This document shows positions 16,500-28,974 of a stretch of DNA of 64,000 bases, one piece after another. This DNA comes from Selaginella tamariscina. Its lineage: Eukaryota > Streptophyta > Lycopodiopsida > Selaginellales > Selaginellaceae. The notes under the pieces are model-generated. The model was not told the origin of the DNA. It saw only the letters and a program-made list of their open reading frames with translations, and did no database searches. The stretch's first letter is position 1; every line of letters starts with the position of its first letter. The stretch lies in contig PUQB01000555.1 in NCBI GenBank assembly GCA_003024785.1, positions 1-64,000 on the forward strand, given 5' to 3'. The position numbers were made by a program, and so were the translations under genes.

Positions 16500-17698
16500 T
16501 TACATTTATTTACTTATACATGTATATAAAACTAACGATTTTTTATTTTGTATGCAGTAGTAACTATGGTTCTTTTTTTTTTTTTTATGGAATCAATTGG
16601 TAGTGGTTCTGTTTTTCTACATTAATTTGTTTTTTTTCTATGGTTGAAATCGACATTTTATGACGTACACAAATCTCTGTGGAGTTTATCTGCAGAGATA
16701 TACATAGAATTTAATGACAAACGAGGATTTAAGATATGGTTTAGTTTAATGCAACGCCACGTGGTTTGGACAAACGACGTGAGTCGTGTGCAATGACGCC
16801 GGCGTGGCGTCATCGTGGCACGTGTGCACATCGTCCGTGGAGGGAGGGATCCGGCCGTCCGTGTTGGCGCGGACTTTGAATTTAAAAAGGAATTAGGGCT
16901 TCGTGGGACCCGCGCTCATGATGGGCCGCGTGCGCATGCGTCAGAAGCCGCACATGCGCGCCGCAGCCGGCGCCACGTAGGGCCTGTGGCGTCAGCCCTG
17001 TCATCCACCCACCATCCTACTCAGCAACGAATCATGCTTTTGCACGTGGCAGACGAGCTTTTTCCGCCATGTCATCACAATGGCGGGAACAACCTCAGTA
17101 TAGCAGCATCATGTGTGTGTAAATAGAAGCTTGAGAAATAAGTAATGAATGGGTGTAATGATAATAAGAGTAAGTTGAGAGAATGTGGTGCTAGTGCCAA
17201 GCACATCCAAACCCAAGTCTGCCTGTCACACACCTTTTTTAAGTATATTAAACATATGTAATAGACATATAAAAGATCTGAATAGGCAAGCAACAGGGAC
17301 AGAAGGTGGGGTCCTCACTTTTCCTCTGTATGCCTCCCATCTGCTATCCCCACAACCCACTCCGGGCTGCGGCGGCTCTCCTGTCCGGCGATAGATATAG
17401 ATCCGCTGGGAGAGCTCTTTCAATTGCGCAATTGTCTATATTCAGAAGGCGACTTCTAAATTTAATGTTATGGGTTTGTGACTTTTTACCGGTTAAAGAA
17501 CAGAATCCATGCCTTTTATGTGGCTTCTCATTGTAGCTGATGGTGGTGGCACTGCTGCAGCTTCATAAATTGCAATTGGCTCACTTCTTCTTCTTACCTT
17601 GTTTGTATATGGCTAGGAAGGTAATTCGCTCTTATGGGTCTCTCTAATTCTTCTCCCACTGCCGGACTAGGAGAATCTCAACAGGTATATTGGGTCCA
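16500..17698. promoter_or_regulatory. Promoter and 5' region of the TCP gene with ACGT (G-box-like) elements
   Basis: No gene seen. Between about 16750 and 17060 is a GC-rich stretch with several ACGT cores: CCACGTGG (16757-16764, perfect palindromic G-box), GCACGTGTGC near 16819, CCACGTAG near 16972 and GCACGTGGCA near 17043. Clusters of such boxes are bound by bZIP and bHLH factors in light- and ABA-responsive plant promoters. An open frame at 16815-17126 crosses this region but resembles no protein. A GATA-rich and pyrimidine-rich leader follows to 17698. Confidence 0.5.
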
Positions 17699-18773
17699 AT
17701 GCGGGCCTCTATGGGGTCGTCTTCAGATCAGCAGCTCACCGGCTCCAATCCATCCACCACGGCAGCGAACAACACGGTGACCAATACACCACCCAAGAAG
17801 CCTCCCCCCAAGAGATCCTCCAACAAAGACAGGCATACCAAGGTTGAGGGTAGAGGCAGGCGCATACGTATGCCTGCTACGTGTGCGGCTCGGATCTTTC
17901 AGCTGACACGGGAATTAGGTCACAAGTCCGACGGTGAAACCATAGAGTGGTTGCTCAGGCATTCCGAGGCTGCGATCATAGCTGCCACTGGCACAGGTAC
18001 AATTCCTGCATTGGCAATGCAGAGTGGTGCTGCAACTGCGCGGTAAGCCGCACGGTATGGCGGGGCTGACGCGCAGTGCACCGGAGTTACCGCGGACCAG
18101 CAGTGGGGAATCACGCGGTATCAACTGGGGAAGTAGTACAGAGAGATCGTCGCCGTTGGGTGGGTACGATCCTGCAGCGCGGGAGAATCTGTCTCTGATG
18201 GCTTTCCAGCACGAAGGCTTGCTTGGAACGAGCGAGCACGTGGCCGTTTCGAGGCCCTTGGAACAGGAGCAGGAGGAGGGTGACGATCAAGGCAGGTTCA
18301 AACGCTTGAGGCCGGACATTCCGGGCAGGACATCTTCCGCTACTGATGGGCACCAGCTCAAGGAAGATCCAGACGGCGGGAGGATATCCGTCAAGGGACG
18401 GGGCATATGCCTTCCATGTGGGGGAATGCAGGTCACATATGGATGCTTCCAGGTGGGTCTGAGCAGCAACTGTGGTTTCCTTCAGGGAGCCCATCGCAGA
18501 TGTTCCTGAGGTCGGAACTGCCGGGGAGTTCGATATCCAACGTGGAGTTGCCGGTCTCCACGTCGGCTTCTTCCGGCTTCCACCACCTGATGAACATGCA
18601 GCAGCAGCAAGCTTCGTATATCCTTTCTCCCTCTTCCTCGGCGATGGCCGGACTGGATCCGGGCCACTTGAGCATGCTCATGAGTGCCTACACGAGGCAA
18701 CAGACACAACAGGACCAGCAACATGTTGAGCACCAGAGAAGGGACAGCAACGACGACAGCTCAGAGCGGTGAA
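17699..18773 (+). CDS. Class I TCP transcription factor (TCP8/14/15-like)
   Basis: A nuclear DNA-binding regulator of growth and cell division. The first ATG in frame is 17699. After a Ser/Asn/Pro-rich leader comes the TCP domain: a basic part ([20 protein letters not shown]), then helix I-loop-helix II ([40 protein letters not shown]). The basic region lacks the four-residue insert of class II, so it is class I (PCF), which binds GTGGGNCC-like sites. Further on are [16 protein letters not shown], a motif typical of TCP8/14/15/22, and a Gln- and Ser-rich tail ending DSSER. No intron is evident. The frame shifts near 18042 and near 18385, so the middle third reads in another frame. Confidence 0.9.
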
Positions 18774-20500
18774 TTATGTTTTTTCTTTAAAAGGGTACTA
18801 CAGTTTTGTTTCCGTTTCTCTCTCATAAGCTTCGATATGATTCTTTTTCGACCCATGGAGACGAGGGTCGACAAAATGGGGATCGTGTACATTACTCCAT
18901 TTCATATTCTTTTTTAACACTCAATAATAATAAGAAAGAGAGATCACTTAAGCACTAGCCAAAGTTTTGTTTAATTATTGGTAGCCACTAAAGAGAGATG
19001 CTCATGATCCAATGCATCTACTTTTTATCATTTCTCTACAAAGGCATGTCAGTTGAAAGCAACCCTAAATGAGTTGGTTGGTGCCTTGTAACTTACAATG
19101 TCGTTAAAACGTCGTCTTCTACTAAGCCTTGAGCATATTTATTAAAGTATATGTGTGTGCATGACATGATGTATTGAGCGTATATTAAATACAAGGATTT
19201 GGTGTCATGCAATGAGATTATATATGGTGTGTCAAATGGGTTGTCCCATGTGTTGTTGGTTAACATGGCCAATTATTAGAATCATCAACAGAGGTTTGTT
19301 AAAATGACGAATATATGTCATCAGTTTAATGCCCTCTTGCTTGCGGACAAAGGAACAAGATTATACGGTTTTAACGTATATTAAACATTCAATGTGTTTG
19401 TTTATACCCATGTCGCAAGCCCCAGACGAGTTTATATAACCGAATGTTCCTATCCGCATTATTGAAATATGCTAATCAAGTTAATACTATTGTAATGTAT
19501 GTCATGTCTTTAGGTAGAACCACTTAATTTGTTTGGCAAATGTGTTCAGTTTGTGAAGTATACACATTATTGCTTAGATAATTGATACGCATTCTCTGTT
19601 GGTTTGCGTTCCTCATCTGCTGGTACGTGACAGAGAATAAACACGTATAATACGTGTATACATATGTGTGTAAACAATGTCAATGTCATGCATCGTGCAA
19701 AATCTAAGAATATAATGGGTGATTACTTAGCGTTAACAATGTTTATACGAAAGTTCAATTTATGTATTTAACTCAATAATAAACAGTACGTTTTATATAT
19801 AGTTAACAAATAGATAAACAAATAGCGGATGGGGTACAACTATGCAGAAAATAAAGGACTATATATATAGGCACATCTGCTGCCAAATATTTGCTGCCCT
19901 TCTGACTACAAACTATCCCATGTTCATAAAATCGATTAACAATGGAATATTTTAATTAAGCTCCTTTGCTGGACATGGGTCATTTTCATCTAATTCTTTT
20001 CCACAGACATTTTCATGTGCCTCATGTGCCCCAGTGTTGATGATCAAGCTTCCTGCATCCACACACACACGTACATACATACATACATATATACGTACAT
20101 ACTTAATTTTATTTTTATGAAAACAAAACATCCCACTGACGCGGTGTAGTGATTTTCCACATAAATAATATTTAAGACGAATTTCAATTTCACCCTCTAT
20201 AAGATAATAGAATTAAAAATGCGTGTGTGTGACTAAAAGAGCCAAGTAACAAATTTAAAAATCAAATTAGTCTCAAGTTTAAGAAAGATGAGAAAACCAT
20301 AATAGCCACTAGACGTAAACTCCAGTCCAAAGTAGTAAAAAAGCGTCCCCAGGCCCTGATCAGAAATTAAAAATCATCCATACAATATATTACTGATCGT
20401 TTATAAAGAAGGCTTTGATTGATTCACATGAGAGATCTGTTTAATTACTTACTCATATACATACGATACTATATATCTATACATATGTATTATTATATAT
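18774..20500. other. Intergenic region
   Basis: No clear gene. 19940-20050 holds a minus-strand open stretch ending in AHENVCGKELDENDPCPAKE and then a stop, after an AG acceptor near 20057. It could be a last exon of the OST5-like gene or of an unrecognised gene. The rest is AT-rich with ATAC/GTAC runs at 20070-20105. Confidence 0.5.
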
Positions 20501-21166
20501 ACGAACCAGGAACACAGAGGAAGCTCCTCCGGTTAGCAACTCGCGTGAGACATTCCGTGAACTTTGACGTCGTGATTTCATATCTATATCAAACAAAAGT
20601 CGCCTTTACATCAAATATAAATTACTCTGTGTGTGTTGTCATCCTGTGTTGCTATATAGTCACACACACTATATAGTGTGTGTTAGATCAAACTTACATG
20701 AAGAAAGCAGCAGTGAGCATGAGACCCACAGTTAGAACAATACAGCTAAGAGTGGATAAAATGCCTCGGGCACAGGGCTCGTGATAGCCACCACATCAAC
20801 TGCCTGGAATTTAAAATAGGCCTACGTGTGTGAGAGAGAGACAAAGAGAAGATCTTTCACTCAAAGATACAGCCTATGCAGCCAAACACTGATTTTTAAC
20901 AGTTGAAGATTTTAATAATGCCAGAATTTACTTGAAAACAAACTACTGAAACTATATACATGTTATATATGTTATATATCGTATCATATATAAGAGATCA
21001 AAATTAAATAACAGACTTCGATTAATGTTGCACACCTTTAATTTACTAATTTAAAATCTTACTAAATGATAAAATCAGTTTAATTGTTCATACAAAATCA
21101 TATAAATTAAGAGAACGCACATGAGTGTGTTGTGTAATCGAACAAATTAAGAAGAGAACTCACCAT
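20500..21166 (-). CDS. OST5/TMEM258-like oligosaccharyltransferase subunit
   Basis: A small two-helix membrane protein of the ER oligosaccharyltransferase that supports N-glycosylation. The first exon contributes only the ATG (21164-21166, followed by GTGAGT). Exon 2 (about 20690-20803) encodes AVDVVAITSPVPEAFYPLLA, then with one frame slip TVGLMLTAAFF, the first membrane helix. Exon 3 (about 20500-20590) reads IYEITTSK, then after a slip SSRNVSRELLTGGASSVFL. TSPVPxxxYP...GLMxTAxFFxYExTxS...SRxxxxELxxxxxSVFLG is the plant family pattern. The end of the second helix is not certain; it may lie in an exon at about 20057-19945. It is head-to-head with the LEA_2 gene. Confidence 0.68.
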
Positions 21167-21368
21167 GGCAACGTCGCAGCTGAGATCCCTAAAACCAAAG
21201 CCCTAACCTATCTCTGTTTTTAGGGCTGACCTGTACGGTTTCCTAGGGCTGACGTGGTAAGCCTGCCTTTCAAATCTTTCTGAGCTTGGAGTCGGTTCAG
21301 CTCGGGTACATTCTTGAACGTATACACACTACACACGTGTGTTGTGGATACATGTGTTCTAGTTGGAG
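21167..21368. promoter_or_regulatory. Short divergent promoter, OST5-like / LEA_2
   Basis: About 200 bp separate the two divergent start codons. It holds AGCCCTAACC and TTTTAGGGC telo-box-like elements near 21199-21235 and a palindromic ACACACGTGTGT near 21331. Confidence 0.45.
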
Positions 21369-22330
21369 ATGGCCAGGAACTCCATCTTAAACAGGTTAAA
21401 CCTGCAGAGATCAACGGCATCTAAAGAGATCGGCTACCAGAATCTGAAGATCGATGAACCACCGGGTAGCCTAGATGTAACCATAGGCATGAGACTTCAT
21501 CAAATCATTCAACTGTGACTCCAGACCATCACATCAGCAGCAGCCAGTACATTGCCAATCTTCACAGCACCACCAACAGTGTTAGCCCGCCCCTCCTCGT
21601 ACACGGAACAGAACAAGTTTCCCAAGGTATGTATACGCTGTGTGTATACATGGACACATATATATGTTTTGCAGTGTGCAAGTGCCTATTGCATATGTGT
21701 TGTGGGACTAGTGTTGCTCCTGATTGCAATTGGGCTTGCGCTGGCTTTCTATTTCATAGTTCGTCCTCGAAGGCCAGAGCTGACAGTGAAGGACGTGGTA
21801 TAACATCCTTACTACTCACATTCTCAATAACACTGCAAACGACTACGACTACGACTCGGTGCTCAACTTGGACCTAGTACTTGCAGTTGACGCATACAAC
21901 CCTAACAAGAGATCATATAGAGTACACAAGGTTGAGAGTGGATGTGTATTACCAGAACATACTTGCACTTAAGTACCTCGAGCCGTTCTCGCTGAAGAAG
22001 GAGGCAGGCTGTTGCAGAGCGTGGAGATTTTGGGGAACCCGATTCTGCAGAGGGTTATTAGTAGGACTTGTCATCTGAGATGAACAACAATGTGGTTAAC
22101 CTGGTTACCGAAGTTAGTGTAAGGTGAGGATGAAGGTTGAGTGGATAGGTTTGACAAGGAGCTTGTGTTGCATTCGAGATGTTATTTGCAGGTCACTCCT
22201 CCAACTGGACCCACTGGGCCACAGCTTTTGTCAAAGTCTTGTAAGATGGGCAAGGGATATCGTACTAGTACAAGTTTTTATGCTAAACACATTACGAATA
22301 TCAAAGTTGCATGCTTGCAAGAGATTTGAT
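21369..22330 (+). CDS. LEA_2 / NDR1-HIN1-like membrane protein
   Basis: The start MARNSILNRLNLQRSTASKE leads into a Pro/Ser-rich cytosolic segment, an intron near 21627-21672, then CASAYCICVVGLVLLLIAIG and LALAFYFIVRPRRPELTVKD: one membrane helix followed by the basic RPRRP stop signal seen in NHL proteins. Downstream, in three frames, come VLNLDLVLAVDAYNPNKRSY (the conserved xNPNKR of LEA_2/WHy domains), VDVYYQN, NPILQRVIS, NNNVVNLVTEVSVRVRMKVE and a Cys-containing end CYLQVTPPTGPTGPQLLSKS. The family is tied to pathogen response and drought; topology suggests plasma membrane with an outside domain. The frame breaks four or more times, so either errors are frequent or the gene is decaying. 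Confidence 0.7.
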
Positions 22331-22649
22331 GAGATGTTGTGAAGAAACTATACCTGTAGCAGGGCGTCCATAGCTTTAACACAAGATGTCTCAAATGAAC
22401 ATACAATGCAGGTGTGTGAGTGCAGGTCACCCAACGTTCACTTGTCTCAAACAAACAAATATATATATATAGTATAGTGTGTGCATAGTCTTGACGCTAG
22501 CTACACGTCCGGATATCTCAAGACAAATATATTTTATCATGCATGGATTCGTAACTCCTTGATATTATGTCTTATATTGATTTAACCTAAATTTTGAATT
22601 TAAATTTGAGAGGGAGCAGGTTAGGGTTCATGTGAGGGATATGCGGCAG

Positions 22650-25255
22650 TGATCCCTGCGCCATTCGGGTGGAATGCTGATGGAGCATCATGTAGTGACC
22701 GGAATGGCAGTGGATCGATTCCCAGAAGCCTAAAATTTCCCCTCAACAAAACATTCTCTGTCTTGAGACATCTCTATGGCATGAAACTTGTCCAAGGTGC
22801 TGCTTATCAACACACACGCACATCTATACAACGAATGCATTATTATACAAAATGTGTGTATGTGTATCACACACGTACATATACATGTAAACACAGAACA
22901 CGTGCTTACCAGGTCCTGTGCAGAATGCAGCCTATGTGGACAGTCAATACGGAGGAGCTCCAGTGTTGCTTGGAAGAGGAGGCTGCAACGGTTAAGGTAT
23001 TGCTGTGGAACACACTACGCGTATACATATGTATATATGTGTACATACGTTTAGAGCAATTGATGGTGAAGACGAAGAGGACGAGGAGGAAAGAGGATGA
23101 GGAGGATGAAGAGAATGAGGATGATGAAGATGACAAGGATGAAGAGGAAGAAGAAGTAGAGCAAGAAACAAATGTGAAAAGCTCAAGAGTGCGTGCCAAG
23201 CGGCCAAAGCCAGCTCCTTCCAGTGATCACATATTGTTCCAGGTACAACACACACACACAACACACACAGGTTAGACACACACATTGTGGTTGAACAGGG
23301 TTTCAATTGGGAATCGCACTCAAAGAAACCATGGTACAAAGATCTACAGGAGAAGGCATCAATAATTGCTCAAGCGGGTATCACGGACGTTTGGTTGCCA
23401 CCACCTTCACAGTCAGTGGACAAGCAAGGTAAGCTGATGTGTTATCTATATGGATTCAATGAAGTAATAATATATATGGCATTTCTAGCTTTGCAGGGTA
23501 CCTACCAAGCCAGTTATATACCTGAATTCGTCTCATTATGGAACGAAGCACAGCTAAAAAGAGCTGATAGACACGCTCCATGAGTACGGGATATGCTGCA
23601 TTGCAGACATTGTAATAAACCACAGGAGCGGATGAAACAAGACAAGCAGGGCTACTGGAACATATTTGAGGTGGCACTCCTGATAACGCCTAGACTGGGG
23701 TCCCTGGGCCGTTGTTTGCAATGATATATACAGGTGAAGAGGCTTCTATATCTTCATTCTCTATACTACGTATTTGATAACGTATACACCTGTACAGGAG
23801 TGGTGGGCAGGGGCGCATGACACGGGGAGAGCTATGCGGCGGCTCCAGATCTTGACCATACCAATAAGCAAGTACAGTGAGCTTACTGATTGGCTCAACT
23901 GGATGAAGGCTGAGGTTGGCTTTGACGGTTGGCGGTTTGATTTCGTCAAAGGTTACGCTCCCAAGTACATCAAACTGTAAGTGAGTTTGTATATATATTT
24001 AGAGAGAGGTTTAGGGCCAAAAGCATTTAGCTACACATACATATATATTTAGAGAGAGGTTGAGGCCAAAAGCATTTAGCTACACATACATATAGCAACT
24101 TTTGAAGGAATTCAGATAACCAGGTACTGTGAGAGGACCCAGCAGCTTTTGTAGTAGGGGAGTTATGGACTTCATTAAACTACGTCAGTGGTTCTAGCTG
24201 CTGATCAAAGTGAGTTTAACTAAACACAAGCTCCATTTAAACCAGAAAGCTTTGTGTATATGGTTACAGATTTCCACAGGCAGCAACTGTGTGACTGGAT
24301 AAACGGTACAGGGGCTGGGTTACGCTTTTGATTTCACTACCAAAGGAGTTCTTCAGGAAGCTGTAAAAACGGAGCTTGGCGACTTCGAGACAAAGAAGGC
24401 AGGCCTCCTGGCTTAATGGGTAAATTACCATTCAAAACTATTATACGTAGACATATACGATCGTGGATATATATACACAGGTTGGTATCCGAAGAAAGCA
24501 GTTACATTTGTGGATAACCATGACACAGGATCTACACAGAGGCATTGGAATTTCCCCGATGAGAAAGTTCATCTTGGATATGTCTACATTTTGACACATC
24601 CTGGCATTCCATGTATCGTAAGCATGTTTATGTTTTTCACCTCTGGGGGAGTTGAGAGTTACGTACAGCAAAACAGGATAAAATATGTATTATTTGCAGT
24701 TTTATGACCATTACTTCTACTGGGTTTGCAAGAGTTGATAAATCAACTGCTACAATTAAGGCTGAAGAATAAGATAAATGCAGAGAGTAAGATCAAATAC
24801 AGGCTGCAGATATTGATATGTACGTTGCAACTATTGGGGAGCGTATTATTGTCAAAATTGGCTCCAGGTGGGTGTGCGTGTGTGCTGAATAAACTAGAGC
24901 TGTTTGTTTGTTATTGCAGGTTTGATATGGGACCTTTGCTGCCAAAGGCATCGCTATGGAAGTTGGTAATGGCGGGATCAGAATATCAATATGGGAAAGC
25001 ACTCGGAAAATGGCGGATTCTGTGGGATAATGGGACGGCACGGACTTGATAGTAGTAAAATCGGGAGCAGCAGAAACAGGGGATGAAAACGTGGAAGTGA
25101 AAATAACCACTCAAATGTCGTGCGAGACAGTGAACAGGATAATGGAAGAGGCACCGGACATGGTTTCCAACCTTGTCGACGCCGACAAGATTGTAGATGA
25201 ATGCAAGGTGGAATACAACCAAGATGAAGACGACGAAGAAGAAGATAACAAATAA
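22650..25255 (+). CDS. Alpha-amylase (GH13) with acidic flanking segments
   Basis: Hydrolyses internal alpha-1,4 bonds of starch. The catalytic part starts with HILFQ and [37 protein letters not shown]. It continues with ADIVINHR (region I), [14 protein letters not shown] read across a frame slip, [18 protein letters not shown] (region II, nucleophile Asp), [12 protein letters not shown] (region III, acid/base Glu, near 24150), [20 protein letters not shown], and [20 protein letters not shown] (region IV, Asp). A beta-sandwich tail reads [18 protein letters not shown]. Two features are odd: a run of about 35 mostly Glu/Asp residues just before the catalytic part (23080-23160), and about 65 extra residues after the usual end, finishing [10 protein letters not shown]. 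The exons between 22650 and 23000 are uncertain. Several frame slips occur. Confidence 0.87.
23990..24096. repeat. Direct duplication of ~50 bp in an amylase intron
   Basis: The segment from TATATATTTAGAGAGAGGTT through CCAAAAGCATTTAGCTACAC occurs twice in tandem with one or two base differences. Confidence 0.9.
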
Positions 25256-25544
25256 TTATCTTAACCCTCTTCTTTCTCAAAAAAACTTAACATATGTTTC
25301 TATGTTAATCAGAATCTCTAAATTAGATTATTTAGTTAACGCTATATTTTAAGTGATATGTGTTTAGAAATCATTAGCATTTACAGATTTTATATCATGT
25401 GGTCCTTATAAAAAGGGTACATATGCAGTAAATACAAGGTAAGTTTGACTCAAAGTCATATGATAGAAAGAGGGTTAATTGTAGAAATATACAAAATCTC
25501 AAGGTTATTTATCTTTGTTAGAACTGTGTGTGCTCAATTCAAGT
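25256..25544. other. Convergent intergenic region
   Basis: AT-rich spacer between the amylase stop and the 3' end of the MTOPVIB-like gene. Nothing else seen. Confidence 0.6.
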
Positions 25545-28500
25545 ATTAAAAGTTACCTCAAGTCTCCTCATCATAGTCCACGTCCATGTCACTACGTACA
25601 TATCATCCTCCACGTCCGTACAGTTAATATCTGTACCTGAGCTTCTGGTAGCTGGAGCTGAATCCATGCATTGGATTGCAAAGCTAAGCTTGTCCCTTAA
25701 TCTGCCTTCAAGCTACGAGCAAGAAGAGGAGAATGAGCATATCTTGCAGTAGATCCATATATCTAGTATAGCATATATACTTTTAAGTATAAAATGTATA
25801 TTAACATAATTCCTATTAGTTAAAATAGTACCTTAGTAGAATCTCAGCTGGTAGAAGCCCAACTATTTCTGCACATTCAGCTCGAAACACGTTGTCTGTA
25901 GATGACTTTATTAGCCCCGCAATGCATCTGGATAACTCCGGTACGCAAGTTTGCATCTGCATGAGAAAAACATATCTGATAATTGATATAAACTACTATT
26001 GCCAATCGATTACTTAATGCACACACACACACACGTTTCTAATATAAAGACGTCAAGCAAGCCTCTAAGCATAGAAAGTATATACACCGAGCTTTGCGAT
26101 ATTTATATTGTGTACGTATGTACACTTACCTTGCTCGCTTGAGGACTAGCTAGCAAATGAGGTAGTTTAGCTCTAAGATCATGTAAAGCACTTTCCACTG
26201 CCTGCTTCACCATTCTACTCTCTGTTCTGGAACTTAGTTTCCTGAAACATAAAAATATATATACAAATGATACAACATATCCACACGCGCGTGAGAGACA
26301 TATCACCATAAAACTTACTTTGTTGCTATTTTATGCAAAACAAAGTCAATGCGATAGCTTTGCGAAGTCCCAGCAAATCGAACCAGCGGTGTAATCTGCA
26401 TTTGCTATTGGCAGACCAAACTTTGCCCAGTCTACATTGTTCCGCAAGTACTCTAGTGTTTCTGGAGGTATTGAAGTGTAGCTGAAATCTTCAAAGTAGA
26501 TAATCTGTCAAAAATAACATCAGAGTGTACTCTTACACACATGCAAGCTCTCATAGTATACAATCACAGTAGTCAGTATGTTCTACTGCTGACATATATC
26601 AACCAACACAAACCTTTGTCTCCAACCGTCTTTGCTGTTCGGAACTTGATGTTTCTTGTTCAGTAATAGCTATACATGCGTCTGTCCTACAGCCAGCACT
26701 TGACTTCCCTTTGCCAACCTTTATATGTGTTCTGAGTATTGAAAAATTCATGCATTATTTATTATGTTGTGCTAATATAAAGAACATTAAGTGAATTACC
26801 TCGAGACAATGCTTTCCTCGCCAAGGCAATTATGTATATAGTTTGCGAAGCCAGCCTCGAGCTCATCGAGTTCTGTTTGCCTTATGACAATGAATTAGGT
26901 ATAACACATCCATTCATACATACACACACAAACATGCGTACACTGCAGCTCAGAAACTTAATTATTTCTGTATATGATTATGTAATACGCGCGTGTGAGT
27001 GTGTCCAACTCGGTCTACTAAAATAACCTGCCTTAAGGATGCGCAGCTACTCACGTTCTCCCTGAGAATTCATGTAATGCCACTCGAGAGATAAGCCCTG
27101 AACAAAAATATTTCTTTATCATGTGTTTTTATGGATATATATACATCCATGTACAAGAATATGTTATGCGTATGTATACGTTTACAAATTAGCTTGATTT
27201 TAAATAAAGGTAAATGCAAGACTTACATGTACAACCAGGATGGCGAACTGCAGAGCAGAAATTCAAGAGTTAACCTATATAAATAAAGAGTTCAATGTTA
27301 CCTTTGCCAGCAACTCACGGAAATAAGCAATTGTTTCCATCGTAGGACCTTCCAAGTATATTGATGCTTCAGTTCTGCAGCATATCGTATTGTTTGAATA
27401 CACACTCTAAACACACACAAGGATTTATATTTTCATTACATGCATACACACATGCATAAAGAACACAGAGACATGTATGAATATGTACAGATAACACACG
27501 AACACACAGACCTGGCTTCCTTGCATTCGGGGCGAAGCTCTAGAATTTGAGGGCTGCCACTACGTCTAAACTTGAGCTGATAGTTCCGCATTTTCTTCTT
27601 CTCATAAGGATCTTCATCAACAGCAAATATACGAATGGTTAAATTCAGAAGTCAATGGCACACACACACACAGACACACGCATTCCAAACCTTGACTTGA
27701 GATAGTGAGAACTCCATCTTGAGTTTGGTTATAAAAGAAGCTTCGGTCAGTAAGAAAATGTGAATCAAACAAGGTTCATTCACCCCAAATGACTGCTGGT
27801 TCTCCCTCCGTTAATCCGGATTTCGTAATTCTGGAGCATAAATCGTCGAGTTTGCAAAGGCAATTCCTGGGCCCGTATCTGAAACTGCAAAAAAAATGAA
27901 AACAACAGAATATTAATCGGTGGATCCACAACAAAACTTGGTTTCAACAAATATCTGTCTCTGTCTCTGTCTCTCTTATATATATAGTAAAAAGGTGTGT
28001 GTGTGTGTGTGTGTGTGTGTATACATAGATAGCATTTAATATGTCATTGTTTTCTTCTTGTACCTCTCATATATACACTCGGAAACACAGACACACACAT
28101 TCCGAATAGTATCTGCGAAATATTTAGGTATATATAAATTTTAAGATAAGTGTATCGAACTTTTATGTAAGTTTTGAACATATATATATTATCGAAGAAA
28201 ACAATGTTGTCAGTAATATAAGGTGTGCATAAAAATTTTGGATAAGATTTTTATAGATTATTGGACTGCACACAAGTGTCCCGATATCCTACGTGTGTAG
28301 ATACACGATACACACACATAACATAACATAACATATATACAGGGAATACATATTGGAGATATATGCTGCTTACAAAAAATGCAATCTTGATGTGGTTTTA
28401 TATAAATATATGCATATACCACACACAATGTATAAACACAGAAAAATACCTTGAAATTGGAACTTAGATCGATCTGTAGACGACGAATCAAGGCGGGAGA

Positions 28501-28669
28501 GAAGCACGGAGATTAGGGTCGGATTAGTGGAGCTTCGACATCTCACCACAGCGGCAGAAAGCAGCATTTTGCAAATGTGTGTTCGCGCGCGCGGCGGTTG
28601 TGTGTGTGTGTGTAGAGAGAGACTTACGGCCTGGATTGGCACCTCAGCTCCAAACGGACCCGCTTCCAT
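25545..28669 (-). CDS. MTOPVIB: Probable meiotic topoisomerase VI-B-like protein (MTOPVIB)
   Basis: A multi-exon minus-strand gene. Exon 1 (28620-28669) encodes MEAGPFGAEVPIQA. Exon 2 (about 28450-28573) encodes KMLLSAAVVRCRSSTNPTLI and SVLLSRLDSSSTDRSKFQF. A later exon (27890-27780) can read VSDTGPGIA, which resembles the Bergerat-fold ATP-site motif (DxGxG) of GHKL proteins. Then come DGVLTISSQ (27700), KMRNYQLKFRRSGSPQILEL (27595-27530), EASIYLEGPTMETIAYFREL (27370-27310), SSRLASQ (26860), IIYFEDFSYTSIPPETLEYL (26510-26450), YRIDFVLHKIATK, RMVKQAVESALHDLRAKLPH (26230-26150), PELSRCIAGLIKSSTDNVFR with ECAEIVGL (25940-25850), and an acidic tail. The IAGLIxSSxD...ECxxxxG and YFEDFS blocks match my memory of plant MTOPVIB, the SPO11 partner needed for meiotic double-strand breaks. 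The identification is moderate. Confidence 0.5.
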
Positions 28670-28974
28670 GAGAACCCCTAGGCCCTAACAAATTTAGTCC
28701 TTAAACCCGATACCGGAATATTCAAGAAATGTGCTGCTAAGCTTCTCGCACACAGCAAAGAATTAGGGTACGAGGTAGCGCTCGGAGCCATGAAGGATGG
28801 AGATGCGCGTGAATGCAGGTTTGTATTTGTATTAACTGTCTATGTCTCTCATCAATTCTTGAGCGTCTCTCCTGCTCCGATTCGCAATCTAGGGTTGCAA
28901 TCAGCTCCAGGTGAGGCGCTAGGGCCCTTGATGTGGGGGTGAGGTCTCTGTCGGGAGTCTTGGGAATTTGTGGG
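28670..28974. promoter_or_regulatory. Divergent promoter, MTOPVIB-like / HUA2-like
   Basis: About 305 bp between start codons. CCCCTAGGCCCTAAC (28675-28687) is telo-box-like. No gene inside. Confidence 0.45.

Noticed and set aside
16815-17126. GC-rich open frame of 103 codons upstream of the TCP gene
   Set aside because: Arg/His/Ala-rich, no recognisable family, overlaps the G-box cluster; judged non-coding.
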